This document shows, piece by piece, positions 53,891-64,000 of a DNA stretch of 64,000 bases. Below the pieces are notes generated by a model that was given only the letters and a program-made list of their open reading frames with translations, did not search any database and was not told the DNA's origin. The translations under genes were made by a program, and so were the position numbers. Origin of the DNA: Closterium sp. Naga37s-1 (Eukaryota; Streptophyta; Zygnematophyceae; Desmidiales; Closteriaceae). Within the stretch, counting starts at the first letter, position 1, and every line of letters begins with the position of its first letter. The stretch lies in contig CANJKZ010000825.1 of NCBI GenBank assembly GCA_947471745.1, forward strand, positions 744,001 to 808,000, written 5' to 3'.

Positions 53891-56800
53891 CTAAGAAGCA
53901 CCCTTTCTCGCCCTTCCCCCGCTTCCTCGGCCTTTTCCACCCTTCGTGGGCCCCTTGCTTGAGTTGCCTGCAGATTTTCCTACAAGTCGCAAACGGACCG
54001 CTGCAAAACACACACACCACACAAACGATTATTTGAGCTGGAACTTGGAGTTTAAAAAAGAGTTCACATGACCTGATTGCATGGTTGCAAGTACCTTCAT
54101 CGTCTTCATCATGCTCACTGCTTGCATCCTCCGCTGCATCATCATCGTCTTCTTGCAGTGTTCCAACTGTCAAACGTGAATGGGGCATTATCAATACCAG
54201 AACAGACGTTTCACTCAGAACACCCATCTAGCCTGAATGGCAAGGAATCATCTGTGCTTAACGACTGACCATGCAACCAGCGAACAGAAAATAGCTGTTA
54301 GGGGCAGCTCACCTTCATCAACAGCCACAGGAAGATCAGTATCAGCCTGCAAAAGAGAAGCCTCATCTGTTCCTCCTCCACCGGACGGCTTAGCCGTCTT
54401 GCCTCGACCACCTGCCTTCCCACGCCCCCCTGGCAGCTGGAGAGGCGGCAGAGTGGCAGCAGACTTGGCCTTGTGCGCCTGCTGCTCCTTCTTGAACTCC
54501 CGTGTCAGCCGAGCCTTCACTGGCGCTGGCACACCCTCCATGGGACCAGATCGACCCTGGTTGCACGGAAGAGTGGAACATTTACTGAAGCTATACAAAT
54601 AAATGCGGCGAACGAATCAGGACAGGGGGCGAGTTAGGGGGAAAGCGGAATAATACAGAGTAAGATGCAATAAGGCGCGAATAGAACCACTTGCCTTGAA
54701 GTGTGAGAGCTCCACGGCCGTCTCAAGGTCATCCAGTGTGAGGCCATACTCCATCATCTCCTCTACCACGGTCTCCACTCCATCCTGCAGGGCGCATATG
54801 TGTGATATTTTCTTTGATACATGTAGAGCAAAAGAAAGATGGAAGGTGAGGGGAGAGGAAGAAAAGGTGAGGAAAAGGAAAGGGATGGAGGGTGCGTGGG
54901 GTGAATGGGGGCCGCGGAATAGGGGGGAGGAATTTCCAAAACAAGAAGCGGGCTCAATGAGGGCATGAAGGATGGTTGGATACACGTGATGCACACCTGT
55001 GCGTGCTTGTGCAGAGGCTGTGTGAGGGAGGAGACGAGGGGCTCCAAGTAGTCAAGGCGAACAACTTGCCTGCACCACAGGGAAAGAGAAGGTACAGGTC
55101 AAACGGCAATGATGCAGGACGGGGCACTGAGGAGCAGGGTAGAACATAGAAGAGGGAGGGGCAGGAACGGATGCCCATACGGGGGAGAGTTGGATACCTT
55201 GATGGGTTGGGGAGCAGATGCGAGGAGAGGAGGTGCTGGTGCAGGTCATCCAGCAAGCGGTAGTTCTTGCCCACGGAAGAGTTCTTCCCCAGCCAGCCAG
55301 GGAAGCGATTGAAGTTCCGCTCACCCTGTTCAGAGAACGCTCAGCAGATAGTGAGGACAACATTGCAAGCAGGATTGCAGGAGAAGGTTCCTGGCACAAT
55401 TCTTAGGGAAAACATGATGGCACATAGTTGGCTTACCTCTAGAAGAGTGACCCTTCGTCCAGAGACCATCAAGCCCCTGCTCAGATCACATCACGCCAAC
55501 ACGGTTAAAGATTTAGGGCAAATGGAAACAGCAGAGAAATGCTAAGTATGAGGTAGCAGTGGAACGCAGTGGGATGGGTGCCAGCATGACACAGGGGAAC
55601 TCACGGAGTGATGCAGGACATGACAGCAGCGAACTGCAGGTGCTGCCACTGCTGGTATCTGCGCACTTGCACGTTCACCAGGTCCCCACTGGAGATGGCA
55701 TCGGCCGCTTGAGAGAGGCGAGAGAGCAGGAGAGGAGACGACGGGTCGTTGCCAGGCACGTGGTTCAGGTAATTCTCCTGCAAAGGGTGACATAGTAGGC
55801 GCGGTGAATCAGGTAGGTGTCAGGTCAACAACACATCCCTTTGAATAAGCAAAAAAACAACTGGAGAGGCTGGGATGGTGCAGGGCTGGCTGCATGGATC
55901 ACAATTGAGGCCTGAGCGTAATGCAGTCAAGGAGCAGTTTATGTGTCATATGGTGGGGCGAGTTCAGAGCCTCAGACGGTGTGTGATAATGAGAGTAGAA
56001 GGTGGTGGCACCTGGATGAAGAGCGGCATGAGGTCGATGTCTGACATGGCTGCATCAACGAGAATGTCCAACCTCTTGCCACGCGCTCCATACCCCATCA
56101 GCCTGCAGCACCCGGAAAAGGGTAAAAGGGGTAGTCGATGCATAAGTGCACTGAAACAACAGCAACTGTGCAGTGCCTATGGAACTTGAATCCCCCTCAC
56201 CCCCCTCCCCCCCCCCCCCCCCACCCCCCACTGCACGCACGTGTCAGCAGCGGCCATGGGGCGGATGTCCTCGTCCTTGGCGTTGGCCTGCATGCGCTGC
56301 TTCACCTCCTGGTACGACAGCTGCCGGCAGCTCAGCGACATGTACTGCAGCTGGTTCAGCGCCAGCCGCATGTCCCCCCCCGTGCGCTCCGCTAGCTCCT
56401 CCAGGGCATTCTGCAGGCAAAGGAACATGTCAGCTGAGAAATCTAAGAATTTGGATGCTGTTGGTGTGCATGAGCTAAGCAGAAATGCATGAATTGTTGA
56501 GTACGCTTCAAGCACTCACATCAGCGATCTGGATCTTCTCAGTGTTCGCCACCTGCCGCAACCTCTTGGCCATCTGAAGTGGAAGTAAAAAAATGAGTTA
56601 AACTTCACACAAAATTGCACGATTAGTGGACTTGCAGCGCACCGTGCAAGCCTTAGCTTCACCCAGGTCAAACAGGCTGCGGCGCTCACCTGTTGTCTGG
56701 TGGGCTTCCTGTAGTTGAGGAGCAAGCAGTGGTTGACGAGGCTCTTGAGCTTCTGGCTGTAGCGGTCGTTGCAGATGCAGATGATGGGCACACGGCTCTC

Positions 56801-59800
56801 CTTGATGCTCACTATCAGGTCCGCCACTCCACCCCTGTCGCCCCCTGACATGCCATCCACCTCATCCATGATCAGAGCCGCTCGATCCACCTGCTGCTGC
56901 TGCTGCTTGCCCCTGCAACAGCCCACATGCCACACCAATTAGTCCACAGCACTGACTGCTTGTCATACTACTGAGACTTCTCGATTATGAGCAGGCACAC
57001 ACATGTGCTGAATGTTCAAAACGCAAGTCCGGAAGGTGAGGGGATTCTAGGGGCTGAGGAGTGGTACTTGGTGGTGGTAGGGACGGGGGAGAAGCGGAGG
57101 GTGGTGTTGGAGATCATCTCCTTGATGGTGTTGGATGTCGCGCCACCCATGCCGTTGCGGATCTTGGAATCCGACTTCCCTCGAGAATCACTGGCGTTCA
57201 CCTGGTGGGAGAGCGGAGGGTGGTGGAGCAACGGTGATGCGATGAGACACAAGGTGCACACCAAGCGACTTATGCAAGCTGATGCTCAGAAAACCAGCCA
57301 GCTACCGTGAAGGCACTGTCCGATATAAGATACTTGACATGCAAGTTACTTGGTCAACAATGAGGCGCAGCACAGCAAGCTTCAACAGGGCTCACCTCGA
57401 GAGGCGAGAAGCCAAGAGCAGCGCAGACAAGGCGAGCTGTAGTGGTCTTGCCAATGCCCGGCCCTCCACTGAGGAGCACGGCCTTCTTGTTCATGTCACC
57501 CCCTGCCGCCCCTCCTCCACCTGCCCCACCTTTCCCACCCTTCTTGCCCTTCTTGGCGCCTCCTTGTCCCAGATGCCTCGCCTCCCAGCCTGACAGCCAG
57601 TCATGCAGCTGCTTCACCTGCAGAGGGTCGCATGATGTGGCAGGAGAGGAAGGATCCCAGGCAGGGAGTGTAAGGAAGCAGCAGGGAGAAGATATGAACC
57701 CTCCTGAGAGGCTACAGCAGATTTTGTAGCAGCATGACGCACCAGGCCTTGGTTAGCGATGATGTCTGCTGTGCTCTTGGGAGCATACTTCTGCGGCCAT
57801 GACTCCACCTCCACTGGTCCCGATCTCGCTGCAGCTGTAGGGGCCACCACTGGCCTTGCTGCACCAGCGTTCGTCTGGCTCGCTAGGCCTCGTGCACCAG
57901 CCGATGGATCTGCCTTGAGCTTCTTAGGGAGTCGATCAGCGTCAGGCTTGTGATCGTCAGCAGGTCGACCCTTATCTGCAGGGAATTGTGAAGCAAAGTA
58001 AGTGTAAGCAGCTTCCCTGCTTAGCCTTAGAATCCAGCCATAAGAAAAGGCTACAACCAACGAGACAACAGCACCTGCAACCAGCGGCTGTTTAGCCGGG
58101 GGTGATTTCGCTGGTGCAGATTGCTGCTTCTTTGCCGCAGCACGGATAAGGTCAAAGAGGCCATCCTCTGTGAGGAACTTCACCCTGCAGCAGCAGAAGC
58201 AGCAGCAGCAGTGCACATCGGCGTCATGAGAACCGCAATGCAGATCAGATGGAAGACAGAAAGCGGCTGTCAATGGTGGACCGTCTTACCCAAGCTCTTT
58301 AGCCTTGGTAGACTTTCTGCCTCCAATGTCTTCATCAGCGAGGAGGTAGGTCTGCATCCCAATTCGAAGGAAACAAAAGGAATCAGTCTGCAGGTTCAGG
58401 TTTCTGACATTCCCTTTTGATGACACACGATTGTGTCAAGGTTACTCCACATTGTAACAGTAACACCTGACCTGAACATAGCCATTCCAGTACTTGGATA
58501 CTGAAGGCATGGTCCATGGTTTTACCACCACGGGTTGCTGACTAGAGCAGGCACGCATTACCCAACATGTCACTGCAGTCTCAACAGCATTCTCCCTGAA
58601 GGAGCTTGATGGCGCGTTGATTCCAGTGTTATGAGTTGGCAGCATAACATTGGCGGAATTGCAGCAAAGAGGAGTCTGCTGAAACAGCTGTTCAAATCAA
58701 ACTTGCAGCCAGTCTTGAGCTTCCAGAATAGCAACTACGGAAGGCATACCCACCGTTTTTCCACTGACAGAGCCAGTGATCCGACCACCATGCCTCTTGA
58801 TCAAGTCCTCTGCATCCTCCCTCTCCAAGCTGCATGTCAGCCATTGTTAGCGTGAGAAAGTTGTGAAGGAACACTTGCTGCAAATGCAACAGTTACGAAG
58901 GTAACTGACCTGTCAAGAGTGCCACTGATAACAAAAGTGATCCCCGTCAAGGCATTTTCGGGACCTTCAGGTACTTCCTGCAAAAGCAGCAACAAGTCAG
59001 CCCCTATCTTGTAAAAAACGACGAGCATTGACTCACTAAGTGCAGCATACCTTCTCTCCTTTGTGTGGGGGAGCGGATCTTTCCCCGAAAAAGCCACCTC
59101 TGCCTCCCCAGCCTCTTCCTCGGCCTCCACCCCCACCTCGACCCCCTCCAGAATCACCACCGCCTCTACCCCCACCACCTCCTCTTCCTCGACCTCCAGT
59201 ATCTTTCGCCTCAGCAGCAGATGCAGGCTGAGGCTTCGACGGCGTAGCCTTCTTCGTGGTAGGTCCGGCCTTACCCCGCTTCCTCTTTCCAGCTGGTTGT
59301 TCCTCTTCTTCTTCTTCCTCCTCGTCTGCTTCGTCCTCATCCTCCTCATCAGCATCATGACTGCCTGAATCCTTACCAACAACGAAATCCGCATCATCTT
59401 CATTGTCGTCTTCCTCATCATCTTCGTCATCATCTACGATCATGGACCTTTTCCTTGGCTTCTTAGAAGGCGTTGAAGAGGATTTGACGGCCTTAACTCC
59501 TCGTTTAGGCTCATCCTTAGCAGCTGATGCCTTCTGTAATGCGCTTGCTCGTTCCGGATTCTTGAGAGGCTCGCTCGTTTTCGTGGGAGTCGGAGCATGA
59601 TATCCTTTACGCAGGATAGAGCTTGACGGGGACTTCAAGGGAGAAGCCGAAGTTGCAGGTACGACATCCGTTTCCTAAACATAATGACGAAAAGAATATT
59701 AGCTACGTGTGTAGCAAAAGCCACGGCCAAACTGATTAATAAAGCTTTACCTTCTTCTTCTCAGCCTCAGATACTGGAGTTGAGGTTTTTTTTCCGAACC

Positions 59801-59825
59801 AGCGACGAATGTCCCCTTTCTGCAT
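53891..59825 (-). CDS. RFC1: Replication factor C subunit 1, 21 exons, 1023 residues
   Basis: RFC1 is the large subunit of the clamp loader that opens PCNA onto DNA. I rebuilt 21 in-phase minus-strand exons, from 59825-59751 and 59674-59051 to 54166-54095 and 54000-53891. The start MQKGDIRRWFG is a PCNA-binding-like motif shared with RFC1. Residues 35-233 are acidic and basic low complexity. A BRCT domain spans about 234-330 (LTGITFVISGTLDR, LIKRHGGRITGSVSGKT, FLTEDGLFDLI). The AAA+ part begins SWPQKYAPKS, with Walker A SGGPGIGKTTTARL near 467-475, NASDSRGKSD, and Walker B LIMDEVDGM near 550. The RFC1-specific C-terminal domain follows (AAVMSCITP, FNRFPGWLGKNSS, LTLDDLETAVELSHFK). The tail is acidic, then basic Gly/Lys-rich. 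The intron after 54695 appears to use a GC donor. Confidence 0.95.
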
Positions 59826-60950
59826 TCTTGCTCGGTGTGAGTATGGTAAGACGAGAACCTACTGCTGCTTTCCTTACGCGGCGCTGTTGAAATGTTCAGA
59901 CGCCTTGGTGCTCCTCTCACATTATTCTCCTGACGTTCAGTCCTTCGTTGGAGGTGGATAAGGCCTGAAATGGCTGGAATGCCTGGTTGAGGAACTGAGA
60001 AAGTATCGGAAAGAGGCATTTGGGGTGAACCTTACGCCATCCGCGTTACGGGAAAGCCCTACGCAATACCAGAAGCAATTTGTATCAATTTTGTTCGTGT
60101 CTATACGACATTTTCAAAGCAGCTTTAAGAATGTTTCAGTGAAATCTGACTAATTAACAAAATTATGACTACAATTTCTTAACATGAAAGGCTACCCAGT
60201 AAATTACTTTCATTTATTAATGTTTTTTTATTATTGAGAGCATTTTTGTGCTCCATAACAGTGTAGAGCAAGTTGATGACTCACCCTGGTTTGGAATTTC
60301 CTGTCAAATAATTCTGGGGCATCAAAGTGTACCAGATCCAAGTGACCCCTGATACCGGAGGGGTCATTATGCAGCATGGTGTTTGTTCTGTATCGAGTCA
60401 CCTTGTGAACGTCTTGGATGACTCCATGCGGCGAATCCACGCAAGCACAGTACGTATTTGGACAAGTCATTCGAATTCAAACAATCTCCACATTCCTATT
60501 GGCGCTTTGCATTCCCATTGACGGCTAACCGCCAACTGCTGAACCGACACACCCTAAAACTTCAATTCAGCCAAGAACTGGAAACAAGGGGGAGCCCTTG
60601 AGAGTTCCAAGCGACGAGTCGCGTGTGCCTCGCTACGCATCGCGCATTTGATCCACATAGAAATTGGGGCGACCAGTCTGCAATTGCAACATCCACACCA
60701 ATCTCTCACCCAACAGCCCCTCTGTCATTGCTCCCCGCAGCATGCATCCAGTTTGAGAGCAAGTCGTCGCGTCACATCTCACCTCACTCGCTGCTACGAC
60801 CTACACGCATATCGACCCACCTTCTTCAAGCGTATTTGTGAAGGCTCCACTTCGGAGATACCCAGGTGAACGCACGCTTCAGAAGTGCTGGACGTCGTCC
60901 AGGAACTCCCAGTGACGGCTCCTGGATAAATCGTGGTGGAAATCACAGCC
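59826..60950. other. Divergent promoter region between RFC1 and MGL
   Basis: This 1.1-kb gap separates the start codons of two genes on opposite strands and must contain both promoters. No domain-bearing open frame, RNA gene or repeat was recognised. Confidence 0.45.
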
Positions 60951-63447
60951 ATGAGTCCGGAATTGGCAGCCGAGAAAGAGAACACAGCGAGTCTCATGGA
61001 TGATCAAGTTCTTGCGATGAGCGGTGAGGATAATTTGTCGATTCCCAAGCTCAATTCGTGCTCTGCGAGCGGAGGGGGCTCCTGCGTCGTAGAGAATGCT
61101 AAGAATCCGACCTCTGCTCCCGGTTTGTCGCCAGCGACCACGTGCGTCGCACACGATGCGTGCGACAGCAATTTCGCGGAGCAGAGCGCGCGAATGGCGG
61201 CGGGAGGCAAGCGAAAGCTCTCCGAATCCGGCGCCGCGTGGGCCAGAGCCACCGGAAATACCGCGGGTGACTACACCGACGGATCCTGGGACCCGGTAAC
61301 GTCCCTCGCAAGCATCCGTCACGAATTCGGCGAGCACGGCGGCGTGAACATGTCGATCGAGAACAGCGCGACGTTCACGGTGATGGATCCGGAGAGCATG
61401 GCGAAGATCTTCACGGGGCAGCTGGGCCCGGATAACGACTTCTTCGTGTACAGCCGGCACTTCAACCCAACGGTCATGGCGCTGGGCCGGCAGCTCGCGG
61501 CGCTGGAGGGCACGGAGTCGGCTTATTGCACGGCTAGCGGCATGGCCGCGATTTCTGCCGCCGTGCTGCAGCTGTGCAAGCACGGCGACCGCATCGTCGC
61601 GTCCAACAGGTATTAATATCTCTTTATTGAGAATCCGCAGCCTCCCTCTGATGTTGTCATACACTCGTCGTTGCGCTGCTTTATTCACTTCTCTTTTTTT
61701 CACATCGCCTATGTTTGGGTCTGTTTTTTCGTCAGACTGTACGGCGGCACGTTCGCGTTCCTGGACTGCTTCCTCCCGCGCATGGCGGGCATCCGCACCA
61801 CCTTCGTCGACATCACCGACCTCGCGGCTGTCGAGGCCGCTCTTAGCGGGGACGACGTGGGGCCAACATGCGAGCTCGTCGGCAGCACAGCACCAGGCGC
61901 AGCCGCCGCTGTGCGTCCCATCGCGCAGGAGGCTACTGATGATCTGAACTCCACCGGCGTATGCACCACTCCACTGCCGCCAGGAGCGGACTCGCTGAAT
62001 AATTCCGCCAGGGATGGCGAAGCTGTTCCGGCAGGTCCGAAGCGCGCGGGGCCGGCGCGATTGCTGTTCTTCGAGACGATTTCGAACCCCACGCTGGTGG
62101 TGGCGGACGTGCCGGCGCTGGCGGCGGCGGCGCACAGGCACGGCGCGGCGGTGGTGGTGGACAACACGTTCGCGCCCGTGCTGGTGTCGCCCGCCAAGCA
62201 CGGCGCGGATGTTGTGGTGCACAGCCTCAGCAAGTTCATCAGCGGTAAGGGGGGGGAGAGATGGCATGCCTTGCTTCGTCGATCGTTCTGCTGACAGACA
62301 CACTCTTGTGTTGCTGGGAGACGATGATCATGCCACGGAATCCTTTCTTCTGCTGCTCTTGCACCACGTGATTCTGTGTGTGATCTCTCTTACCCTGGTA
62401 TACCCCATTGTACCCAATGATGACCCCACCCCACTCATCAGGAGCGTCGGACGTGATAGCTGGGTGCGTGTGCGGCTCGGCTGCCTTCATCGCATCGCTC
62501 ATGAGCCTCACCTCCGGCTCGCTCATGCTGCTGGTGGGTCCCTCACCACACACACGCACAGCACACACAGGCGCATGTACAGGCGCACTTGCACCCACTT
62601 GCTGCTTCAACACCCCACAGCTATCACGGAACTCTCACAGCCCTGTCATGTTATGCCAATTCTCGATCCACTCTGTACTGCCCAACCCTTCCCTCTCTCT
62701 GCTGCCCGATCCTTGTCCTCCTCCCTCTTCTCTCCCCCCCCTCGCTTCCCCCAGGGCGCCACCATGAATCCGCAAGTCGCATTCAACCTCTCCGCCCGCC
62801 TGCCCCACCTACCTCTGCGCATGCGAGAGCACGGGCGGCGAGCGCTGCTCTTCGCCTCGCGCATGCATGCACTGGGCCTGCCCGTGTGCTACCCCGGCCT
62901 TCCCTCGCACCCCCAGGCACACGTCCTCGCACGTATTTCCAATGGCTCCCGCCCCCACCTCCTCCCCTCTGCTGCTGCGGCTGCACCTGCTGTTGGCGGT
63001 GGTACTGCTGCTGCTGGTAGTGGTGTGGAAGTGGGAGGGAGCAGTGGTGGGACAGAGTGGGTGGGCCCGTATGCAGGGGGTGGTATGTTAAGCTTGGACC
63101 TAGGGAGCACCGCCATGGCATACGACTTCATGCGCCACCTGCAGAACAATGCCGAGTTCGGATACATGGCAGTATCCCTCGGCTTCCACGATTCCCTCGT
63201 CTCCTGCAGTGGCGCCAGCACCAGCAGTGAGATGCGTGCAGAGCAGCGGCAGGCCGTGGGGATTTCTCCCGGGCTCGTGCGCATGTCGGTGGGGTATACA
63301 GGGAGTGAGGAGCAGCGCTGGACGCAGCTGCTACAGGCTGCTTCTGCTGTGGGGCTTGTGGGGGGGGAGGGAGGAGTGAAGAGGAGGAGGGTGGCGGGGG
63401 AGGCGGAGGGAGAGGGTGTGGTGATTGGAGAGGGAGTGGTGGTATGA
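60951..63447 (+). CDS. MGL: Methionine gamma-lyase, 4 exons, 650 residues
   Basis: This PLP enzyme of the Cys/Met metabolism family splits methionine into methanethiol, 2-oxobutyrate and ammonia in the cytosol. Exons 60951-61609, 61736-62244, 62442-62533, 62755-63447 join in phase. The first ATG in frame is 60951. Plant MGL signatures are IRHEFGEHGGVNMSIE, GPDNDFFVYSRHFNPTV, YCTASGMAAISA, LYGGTFAFL, FETISNPTLVVADVP, VVDNTFAPVL and HSLSKFISG, with Lys386 as the PLP lysine, then NPQVAFNLSARLPHL and GISPGLVRMSVGYTG. At 650 residues it is about 200 longer than typical plant enzymes: an N-terminal extension of about 120, an insert of about 70 before FETISNP, a Gly/Ala-rich insert of about 40 in the last exon and a charged C-terminal tail. 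Confidence 0.93.
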
Positions 63448-64000
63448 GGTTTGAATGGAGGGTTATTAGGGTTAAGATGAGCTTCCTGTGGTTATTGTTT
63501 ATACGGGGGGAAGAAGGGTAGGGGGAGAGATGTGTACATAGTGGGCAATGCTTGATTTACTGTACGTAATTTGTGTGGGGTAATGTGCAGAATTGCCATC
63601 TTAACATGACCTTCTCAGACTGTGACTTGGTCCAAGCCAATGGTACCCTGAGTTTCACCATAGAACATGAGGAGAACACATATACCGTGCCAGCTCACAT
63701 ACAGCATTGTTTGCTGAATGCAAGAGGGCCTGCCCCCTGCGCATCTTGCAGGAAATGACATACATTGGTGCAGCTGCATTGTGCTGAACTGTCATAAACT
63801 GGCTCAAATCATAAGGCTGCTGAAACCTTAACTCTTATCTTAGTTGATCGTAGATGTTGGGATTCTTTGTTAAGCTACAAGAGCTTTATTTAGCACATGG
63901 AAGTATTGGTCAATCTCTGTTTTTGCCAGCATACTAGAAGCATTCATTCATAGACTGTTTCTTCAATATTATACTGTTTTAGTTATAGAGCTGAGAGCGG
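63448..64000. other. Region downstream of MGL
   Basis: The MGL 3' untranslated region starts here. A 61-codon frame at 63573-63758 has no family features and probably lies in that transcript or downstream. No other feature is visible to the window end. Confidence 0.4.

Noticed and set aside
1..64000. Bacterial origin or contamination
   Set aside because: Spliceosomal introns in every host gene, plant-type proteins and LTR retrotransposons exclude it.

Overview
The window is nuclear DNA of a photosynthetic eukaryote in the green plant lineage. The genes are rich in introns with GT-AG boundaries (one GC-AG), and they include a FLU-type regulator of chlorophyll synthesis, a plastid-type Obg GTPase, a plant-type PI-PLC and a plant-type methionine gamma-lyase. 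The transposons are plant-like: Ty1/copia elements primed by initiator Met-tRNA (TGGTATCAGAGC), pogo-like and PIF/Harbinger. High GC and heavy minisatellite content fit a streptophyte alga such as a zygnematophyte better than a flowering plant. The exact organism is inference.

Layout. 1-5.0 kb: decayed Ty1/copia element cut by the window edge. 5.5-10.1 kb: pogo-like DNA transposon with a dead transposase, carrying a nested non-autonomous LTR element with a perfect 5-bp target duplication. 10.1-11.4 kb: long inverted repeat with a pogo-family MITE between its arms. 12.2-15.9 kb: gamma-glutamyl hydrolase (+). 16.3-24.0 kb: Obg GTPase (+), one intron of which holds about 86 copies of a 31-bp repeat. 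25.4-33.0 kb: a Ty1/copia element (-) with LTRs that look almost identical, followed by a truncated second leader that shares its LTR. 33.1-35.9 kb: PIF/Harbinger element inserted in an 18-bp tandem array. 36.0-39.4 kb: FLU (-). 41.3-51.1 kb: PI-PLC (+), with another LTR element in an intron. 51.5-53.5 kb: BZW/eIF5-mimic protein (-). 53.9-59.8 kb: RFC1 (-). 61.0-63.4 kb: methionine gamma-lyase (+).

I rebuilt exon chains for seven host genes by matching splice sites, reading phase and family motifs. Six (GGH, FLU, PLC, BZW, RFC1, MGL) close in frame. Obg has one frame break in exon 1 and is otherwise consistent.

The most unusual signal is shared by four of these genes (GGH, Obg, FLU, PLC). 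Their introns are littered with partial tandem copies of the neighbouring exons, cut at one side and often still carrying one real splice site. A short near-palindrome, consensus CTTTTGAGRCGYCTCAAAAG, recurs about ten times and mostly sits at or near the broken edge of these exon fragments. BZW, RFC1 and MGL show neither the fragments nor the motif. I know of no named element that explains this.

The genes are unrelated housekeeping functions (folate polyglutamate turnover, plastid ribosome GTPase, tetrapyrrole control, phosphoinositide signalling, translation control, DNA replication, sulfur amino acid breakdown) and do not form a pathway.
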